NCBI GenBank assembly: GCA_963556495.2
Contig: OY747712.1
Coordinates: forward strand, 25,832,235-25,896,234
Direction of reading: 5' to 3'
Source of the DNA: Valencia hispanica
Taxonomy: Eukaryota; Chordata; Actinopteri; Cyprinodontiformes; Valenciidae
DNA: 64,000 nt
The notes under the pieces were generated by a model, which ran no database searches, was not told the origin of the DNA, and worked only from the letters and a program-made list of their open reading frames with translations. Each line of letters opens with the position of its first letter. Position 1 is the stretch's first letter. The position numbers and the translations under genes are program-made. Shown here piece by piece: positions 55,800 through 64,000 of this stretch.

Positions 55800-56480
55800 G
55801 TCTTAAATCTTTTCACATTTTCTCATCTGAAAACCACACATTTCAATGTTTAAATTTTTTGTGAAAGACCAAGCCAAAGTAATGTAGGACTGTGCAGTGA
55901 ATTGAAAAAGATACATACTGTAGTTTTCAACTTTTTTTTTTTTTATGTGATGCAAATATATTTAGCCCCCTTAACTAAGGTAATGGGAAATAGCTAGACC
56001 TACACTTAAAGACTTGAGGCTGAGGTTGAGGTTCACCTTCAAGCAGGAACATGGCCTTAAACCTACTTTCCCAGCTAAAATGGAATGATTTAAGTTTAAG
56101 CATATTTACATATTTGAATGACCTAGACCTAAATCTAACAGGGGCAGTAGTAAAAAAAGTATATTCACAGATGCTTTCCATCCAGTTTGACTGAGCTTTG
56201 GCAATTTTGCAAAAGGGCATGGGCAATTTTTGTCCATAGATGTGCTGAGCTGGTAGAATTATGCCTTTAAAAGACTTGCAGCTGTATTTGCAGAAAAATA
56301 TGGTTCCACACATAATAAGATCTGAGGGACTAAAGGCAAATGCGTGCAACCCTTTTCAGATTATTATTCGTAAAGAGATTTTAACATTTTGAAAATAATT
56401 TCTTTTTTTACACTTCACAATTGTGTACTGTTTTGTGTCGGTCTGTCACTAAAATCTCAACAAATATATTTTTTACTGTT
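55800..56480 (+). mobile_element. Tc1-type relic, sense orientation
   Basis: ccatccagtttgactgagct, ggcaatttttgtccatagat and taaaagacttgcagctgtat are the 3' transposase and terminal region of a widespread fish Tc1-type repeat, followed by a match to its reversed border near 56,440. The antisense frame over it is spurious. 56,480-58,373 shows no recognisable gene. Confidence 0.6.
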
Positions 56481-58370
56481 CACAAATGATGAAAAAGTTC
56501 AATACTACTCTACATAAGCTAAATTATTAAACTGCAGTGTGGTGGCCAACATAAATACCAAATCTAGAACTGCCAAACGGGGAGAACATGTAACAAAAAA
56601 AAATTTAATCTCAGCTGGAAACCTTCTTTACTATTGCAGCATATTTTAATATCCAAACATGGCACAATGTATAAATGAGAACTTGTTCTAACTTATTGAC
56701 TTCGAATTGGAGGTTTGATAAGTACAAGTGCTTTTAAATTTCATCTGACTGTCACTCCTTGACATATTTTCTATTTCACTTTTTATTTTTTGCAAAACCA
56801 TATTAAACCTTTCTATGTGTTTCCGTCTCCTCGAATGAAAGAGATTGAATGACTAAAAATGGCACTGTTAAATCTTGTAGTTCAGAGTGAGAAGTGAAAC
56901 AGGCAAAAACTTAAGAAGAAAAAAATCTCAGCTCCACAGGCTCTTCCAGAGCATGAACAGCGTAAGCTTGTCAGGAATGAAGCGACTCATCTGCTGACTG
57001 CCTCTCTCCACCTCACTGCCACCTTGTTTAGCCTGATCCGCCAATCTTCAGCAAACTAATGCAAGATGACACCTTGTCACCAGAATCCTAAACTCTACCC
57101 ACAATACAATTTGTCATCACATTCAGGGGCCCATGACATTCATGAGAGCCTCTCCGTCAGTATCAATTTCAGTCTTACTTTAAGGGGTCTGAGCCCTGGC
57201 ATTCTCACTAACACATGCCTAAATAGTATCCCTGAGGTTCATCACCAATGTAAGCCAAAACTTATTGTTCCTCTTAGAGCTTATTTCCATAGCATCTTAA
57301 TTTTCATTGTGAGTTAAAAAAATGTTACCACTAAAATGAAAAATGTAATCCTAAGCAAAAGAAAATGAAAATATAGACATTTCCAATGGAATGTAATTTG
57401 AAGGTAAACTAAAACTTTAAAAGTGAAACCACCTTAATGGGATGCCTGTCCCATTTGGCCCTAAAGGAAGGAGTGAAAAACAGGCATAATGATGCGTATC
57501 TGGGAAGTAATTTCTGACCCTTAAGAAGACGGTGTAAATTGAGTACAACAACACAACTAGTTCAGTTTTCAACCTTGCAGCCATTATGCAAACATTTACA
57601 CAACTTGTTCACTGTATAATTAAAAAAATCAAGAGGGTTTAAGATGAAGGTTGATGTAACCTTTTCATGTGCAAGACTGGGCAATCAGTCTTAATCTAGG
57701 TGGATGTAATGCTAAGTTAACCTACTCAGATTGCATCACATTCAATACTGCTATATCTACTGTTTGCCATCTAGCTGCACTTCAAGGCAATGTAATGAAA
57801 CGAACAAGAACCTTAATTTAAAGTTGACTGAAACTCTGCATGTTGAAAGACCAGCACTCAGTGTGAGTGTACTTTGGGCCTTGCTAAATTAACCTTGTCA
57901 ACTTGGATTAGGGTAATTATATCTGGGACAAGAATGGGGACACCAGCTCAGTGAAATCAACATGACTTTAAAGGTGAAGCCCAAAAATCCCCCTGTGTAA
58001 GTTACCGCTTTTCACAGGAAGACAAGCTTTTAACCCCTTTATTTTTTAGAAAGTTTCCCAACTTATTTATTTTCTCATTTTTTAATATAAAAGTCAGAAA
58101 GCAGCTCTGCCAAAAGAAATACTTGGTCAGCAATGTGATTGCAGTTACATGCTAGAGTGACACAAAAGCTGGAGCACATTAGCAAGCTCAGCCATGAGCT
58201 ATGCTGAAATAATAGGCACCTCATAAAAAACACCATGTGGAAAATCAACGCTTCAGGAATGACAGTCTTTCTACACATTTGCTGAAAATTCTCTGCTGGT
58301 TTTTGTTGCTCTGTGTCATTCAGATGCCCTCTTCTTTGATTTGCACACAATTCAGGGGCATTTCACACTT

Positions 58371-58475
<105 letters not shown>

Positions 58476-60945
58476 TATATGTTTATGCCCACAAAAATGT
58501 AAATAAAAAAAGTAACGGTAGCTGTTTACATTGCTTCTGTGTATCAGTATGGCTCTCAAGAACCCAAGGAGAGCTTGTTAATTTCACTCAAATGACCAGC
58601 CAGCCAATTATAACTTGGTCATCAAAGCAGTTTAGGCTTTAAAAGAACATGTCCTTGCTTGAAGATTTAAAAGTGTTTATGACAAAATCTTAGGGCTCTG
58701 ATGTTTTCAGTGAAGGGTTTCTTCAGCTGTAGATTTCCATCACTAGCAGCTCTGGAAAAAAGAATCTCAAGGTGACTTCACTTCACATAGTTTATAGCTG
58801 GGCCATTTTGTAACAATAATACATCACCAGGCAACAGAACAGACCCAGAAAAAAAAGTACAACATTAATCTGAAGCCAAGGAATAGATGATGAAGTGAAA
58901 AAAAGTTCTTTATTTAATTGAAAATAAATCATAGGGTGCCAAACCCCTCAAAAATGTTATATCAAGTACAATTTTAACCATTCCTGTTAAAAACAACCCA
59001 ATTTGTGTTACTTTGCTAACATAGTCCTGGTTCAAATATGGAAAAATCTAGTCCTGGCATATACCACAACAGAGTTGGTTTATTGTTTTAAAGCTGCTGG
59101 AGTATTTGAGGGAGAGAGAGATTTTTTGAATCCCGCTACCAAGGCCCCTCCCTAAACATTCCTCCCCCTCCCTCTAACCCCACCTCAACAATTGTGCACA
59201 CGCATCACCTGTGTAGTCACAGCGAGTCAAAGGGGAAAAGCAGCAAGCCCTATCGAGCATCACCCGATTGTATTTTGTCATGGACATTTCAGAGGTGAGC
59301 AACTTCTCCATGACTGATGCTCTCTTCTAATATGGCGATTGTAAACAGGAGCGGTCTGTGTGTGCGGCCCTATCCTCACAATGCGCATGCAAGTTGATTG
59401 ACAGCCGACAAGGGGGAAACTCGAATTATATAGGCTAAAATAAATTGGCAGTCAGTGTGAAATGCATAGGGGTTTATGGGAGGAAGGTGGGACTTAGGAA
59501 GAATAACAAATGTTGTGGAGCACTAGCCTTTTATCATAGTGTTGAACCACACTATTATTTTAAAGATTTATAAAACTTTGATACATAAATATATTATTCA
59601 TTCTGCAGATTTAAGTGAGCGTGCTATGTTTGGTTTTTAACACAAATGTTAAAGCCACAAAATGTGTTAAAAAATATTAATCCACAGTCTAGAATACAAA
59701 ATAAGTAATGTTTGTGTTAAAACAAATACTTTTCATTTTTAGCTTTCAACAACCTCTAAATCTCCAAATAGGACTTTGGTTGACAAATTGCTGAATCTAG
59801 ATTGCAGCATTGATCCACAGTTTAAAATGATGTAAAAAAAAAAATTGTCTGTATGTACTGACTTCATGATAATGTTTTTGGATGAAAGTGTGAATGTTGA
59901 GCATATCTAGCACTAGCTTGTGCATACTACTTTGCAGGTAAAAGGCTAATCTTGGCTCAGTTGCAAAAAGTTATTATCTAGTGTGCACTGAAGTCATTTA
60001 CGCAACCCACTGATATTAACAGTATCATATAAGCTTTATTACCATCTTGAGAAGGTGTAATAAGACTGATCAGGTTACTGTGTTGTTGAAAATAGTAGTT
60101 CGGTAAGAATGTTGAGGCTCCTTTTAGTGGTTATTTTGTTTGTGTCTAAGTTTTCCACTTAAACTTCAAGCCCTTTTTACCCTATACATTAGGAAAGATG
60201 ATACTCCTGATTCTGATTTGACTGCTTCCTGTGATATCCACAGACAGCTCTCAGGGTGAGAAAGAGCAACATTAGCCAATGAGTTTTACAATGTTCAAAA
60301 TAAAGCCGCTGTCACACTGTCTACCACGTGTAGTCGCATGGTAAAAAAAAAACACTTGTTGAGTTTGCTTTGTGAATTTTGGGGTAGTCCTGTAATGTAT
60401 TTGACATATGTGTGTTTCTTTTGATGTGCTCCCATTGAATAAAGTTCATGTACATTCAAGATCAATGGGGTAGAATTCACAGGGTCCTGTTGATCATGAC
60501 TGGTTACCTTACTTTTATATGAACTGCCTCCTCCTAGAACAACATTTTAAGGCTCCATCAGTGCCCTGAAACAATCTAATATACTTATTCATTGAATAAA
60601 TTACACAGGTGGGGTGTCTTAAGTTTCAGTTTTTGGGTAACACCCATTGCACTTCTAATGCATGTAAAGCATCTGTAGGGTAGTGTGTGATTAAGTAATG
60701 TTGTTATTGGATTATTGCTGAGACGTTTGAGTTGCAGTTGCAGTGATTATTTAACAGTGGTGAATATGTGGGGTTTATATGGCATATCACAGCTGTGACA
60801 CTTGTGAATCTTGGGACATTTGGGACATTTTTTTTTTTTTATGATAAAGCTATCCATATTTAAGGCGATGTGTTGTGATGTAACTTTATGGTTTACTTTA
60901 CACATGTATATTTAAGGCTATCTTGCAGAACCTTTGGTTGGGAGA

Positions 60946-61416
60946 TGTGATGGAAAATTTTAATATTGCTCATGTCTAAGAATCTAAGGTCATGGACTAT
61001 GAAAGAAGAAGTGAACTTAATGTCTAAAGGTGATGAACTGTCAAACAGAAAGTGGACTACGTGACATCTGTATCATTGCTCACAACGACTTGAGTGAAAA
61101 AGAGGATGTGCACCCCAGCCAACGCTGTCTAAGAAAGAGAGAAAAACAACCAAATGTAGAAGCTTAAGTGTCTAGACAAAAGGGAAAGAGTGGGCTGTTT
61201 GACCTGTCTACCAGAGAAGATGATCATGTTAGCGAAACTTAAGGTGTGTTAAAGTGTATAAGTACTCATGTATACTTGGACTCGGGTCTCTGCTCTCTGA
61301 CTTGTCAGTGACAGAGTCTTTGAACGCTGTTTGCCTTCGAATAAATTCAAGACAAAGGATCGATCTTTTTTCTAAGTTATTTTATCAACGTTGTCTCATC
61401 TCAGAATTCCATAACA
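60946..61416 (+). repeat. Solo LTR of an endogenous retrovirus
   Basis: 471 bp from TGTGATGGAA to TTCCATAACA, a nearly perfect inverted end with TG and CA tips. GAGA occurs directly before (60,942-60,945) and after (61,417-61,420), a 4-bp target duplication as in gammaretroviruses. A TATA-like tataagta at 61,257 and AATAAA at 61,340-61,345 fit U3 and R. No internal genes, so it arose by recombination between two LTRs. It is not related to the LTRs at 20.8 and 33.7 kb. Confidence 0.8.
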
Positions 61417-61689
61417 GAGAAAATATCCATCACCTTCAAAAAGGGGAAGGGTAGGGCATAAGAATAGCAGAGACTGCACTATTCTGAACATCATTGATGA
61501 GTGATTCGAAGTACTGATGAAATCGGTTGTACGATTATACTGGCCTGTAATGTTCGGCAGTTTGCAGGCATATACTGGACATGTTATTTATTTTATTAAC
61601 TTTGTTCAGCTGAGGCCAATACTGGGCCAACAAAATCTGATTGGAACATCCCTTTAGGCTATGCATTGTTGATTGAGCTGGGTTGGGGC

Positions 61690-61960
61690 CATATAAGAAG
61701 CTTTATGTTAGTCAGATTGATCAAATCCCAAATCACTATTGATATGTGCTATGTGATTGTCCTGTTGGAGCACCCAACTGTGCCCAAGTTTCAACCAAGT
61801 GACCCGAACTGTTAACTTTAAATGAAAAGAAGTTGGTTAGGAAATTCAAGAGCAACCCAAGGGCCACTACCTGACTGCTTTTTTATTTGCAAACCAAACA
61901 AACTGGGTCACAATTGTTGACCCAGCTTCTGTTCCAACAGCATATTAGGAAACCTTTCAT
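61690..61960 (-). mobile_element. Tc1-like relic
   Basis: gtcctgttggagcacccaac tgtgcccaagtttcaaccaa is the same antisense Tc1 relic type as at 41.5 kb. From 61,960 to the window end I see only chance frames and no gene. Confidence 0.5.
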
Positions 61961-63105
61961 TGTATCCTTAGTTCATTTCTGTACTACCACTGTTTACCCA
62001 TTCTTATTTAGGTTACATATAGTGGAGCTGAATGTGAGAATGCAAATGTCTATATCACTTACACACAATGCTATGAGATTTTTAATGCTTCAGTTCCCTA
62101 GTGTTCTGTCTGTGTAATGTTGGAAGTAAGCCCATCTATAGTGGGGAAATGCCCAGATAGTGTATAGTAGATGATATCCAGTAACACATCCAAAATGAAA
62201 CAAGTCCAAGCTCAAAGAAAGGATGTGAGATTTTCTGAAAACAAGTAAACAATACAAGCTCAGTTTAAATTGTGAGTCTGGATCACAGCATTTTGGATAC
62301 AAGTTGTGTACGACTGATTCATGTAATATCCGCCATCTCTGGTTCCAGAATCCCGCTGACACAGCAGCTGTGAGCAATACGTTGTGCTTGGGTGTTTGTG
62401 TGTGTTTGTGTGCCTGTGCAGGTGGTAAGAGAGAGGGGGACAGAAATGCCTGTGAGCAGAATAACAAATCTTGCATACTGCACACCTGAAGAGCTGTCAT
62501 GGTCATAATCAGCCGTTTATAATGCATGGCAAAAAGAGGACAGGACTTCAAGGGAGGAAATGAGGACATAGTTGGTTTCAAAGCTCTGTCTGTATTATAT
62601 CATTTTCTTCTTATGCTTTCTATTGCTGTATGTAGAACTGGGAAGGCCAGTTCTTTCTATGTAATTTTGCCTCACTATTTGAATTGTCTTTATTATTGCT
62701 GTGCTTTTTCAATCTCAGATGTCGCATGCAGAAAACTGGATGGTGAGTTTCTTCCTCTCAACCTTCATCCTGCCTCCTTTTTCACACCCCGTCTGGCCCA
62801 GCAGGTTTGCGTCCGGACACCTCCGGACACCAGAGTACCCAAGGTGACACATGGCTGCTCAGGCTCAGAAGATCTCCTGCATCCCTCCACCTCTGAAAAC
62901 TGGAAGTGGATGCCATCTGTTTTTTTTCTTTTTACAATTGCACTTGAATCCCTGTGTAGTGGGTACAAACACTCTCCTGTACCCCCTCCACAGCTTTATG
63001 TTGTTTCAGTGTGGTGCTAATCTACAATTCTGCTGTGAGGGCCACAGCAGAGGCAGATTGACTCCCAGCTCACTGACATACTCATTCATTGCTTGTATTG
63101 GGAGT

Positions 63106-63109
<4 letters not shown>

Positions 63110-63143
<34 letters not shown>
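63110..63143. repeat. GT microsatellite
   Basis: Uninterrupted GT over 34 bp. Confidence 0.95.
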
Positions 63144-63145
<2 letters not shown>

Positions 63146-64000
63146 GCCGGAACAGCGCCTGTTAGACAGCCTGTCTGATATTTTTCTGCAGGATCAGCAG
63201 AGACATGGTCAAGCCAGCATCATTGGGAAATAAATCAATGAAACCCAATTAGACTCCATGGAATGTGGGAGAAGAACTCTGTAATAAAAAATAAAAATGC
63301 ACATTATACAAAAATATATTTTAGCATTTTTAAACAAAAACTTAAAAGGCATACATGTTAAAAATTTACTGCTTTTCATTTTCAGTTGTGTTCAGATGTG
63401 CAGTTTACAATAATTAAAATTGATTACATGAACAAAATGAAGGAATATGTAATTAAGTGTTAGGAAAAAAAAAGTGGAGGAAGCCAAGAACTGCTAGACT
63501 GAAAGTTACAGAAGTGTGGGAACACCAAACTCAGGCATTGATACATAACACAATCTCCCCACAAGAAACAAAATAGCAACAACAACTCCTCTAGCTCAAA
63601 AAGGAGTTCATGAATTGAAGATTTATCTATCCAATGAGAAGAAATCAGTCTGCAGAAATGTTGTCTAATAGGCCAACCAGCCTGTAATTCACCCCAGTAG
63701 CAAATAACCGCTTGTAACAAATAATGTAATTTGTAACAGAAGAAATACTGACAGCATACAGATTTTTGTTGTAATTTATACTCTGGTTCCGACCAGCATT
63801 GTTACTCCAAAATGCACAGACATGTATCAAAACATTCCTCCCTCAAACTGTGTGAGCAGAATTGACTATTTTATACTAGTCAGCCATTTAGTGCTTATAC
63901 AAGTTTCCTTTTTCTCCATATAATTCACTCCGTGTTTTACTGGTGAGAGCAGTATGCTATGGGAAAGATAATTGCCCAAAAATTTTTTCTTTTGTGCTGG

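Noticed and set aside
55975..56349. 124-residue minus-strand frame
   Set aside because: Antisense of a Tc1-type relic that reads on the plus strand.
62719..62742. A 24-nt microexon between ttttcaatctcag and gtgagt
   Set aside because: Splice-like sites of this quality occur by chance and nothing around it is recognisably coding.
62804..62843. Possible exon with CVRTPPDTRVPK between an AG and a GTGACA
   Set aside because: Too short, with no family match that I can name; kept out for lack of support.

Overview
The window is non-coding, transposon-rich DNA of a ray-finned (probably percomorph) fish. The evidence is the element content: Tc1/mariner copies of fish type, L2 and Rex1-like LINEs with fish-type 3' tails, a class I endogenous retrovirus, and a Maverick/Polinton. 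I recognise no complete host gene. One short stretch near 51.3 kb could be a host exon. Almost every convincing reading frame belongs to a mobile element or an integrated virus.

Region 1, 1-6960: one end of a Maverick/Polinton (adintovirus-like) element, all genes on the minus strand and running off the left edge. In transcription order: two related accessory genes with a Cys-His motif, each behind a copy of the same 128-bp CCAAT/TATA-type promoter; a retroviral-type integrase with chromodomain; a penton-like minor capsid protein; a basic core protein; and the start of an F54H12.2-type capsid protein. These six frames are uninterrupted, unlike everything else here. Outside them lies about 1 kb of two tandem arrays whose repeated core matches the CTCF binding consensus in one orientation.

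Region 2, 7-20 kb: an L2 tail, Tc1-like relics, a degenerate Tc1 transposon (10.9-12.4 kb), a pogo-like miniature element, and a 4.6-kb DNA transposon (14,702-19,310). The last has matching ends, subterminal clusters of a TRACGGGGTTGA motif and a spliced but broken transposase-like gene. I cannot place it in a named superfamily.

Region 3, 20.3-34.3 kb: an endogenous retrovirus with gammaretrovirus-like Pol and Env. Its 5' LTR is cut short at a junction with an internally deleted LINE. gag carries one in-frame stop, the protease has a stop just after its active site, a deletion spans RNase H and the integrase N-terminus, and a Rex1-like LINE sits inside env. A minus-strand L2 lies between pol and env.

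Region 4, 34.3-64 kb: AT-rich intergenic or intronic DNA with many small elements: a long-TIR element, two miniature elements flanked by TTAA, a Tc1 copy joined to a second Tc1-family relic, L2 fragments, several Tc1 relics, a solo LTR with a 4-bp target duplication, and long AT and GT microsatellites.
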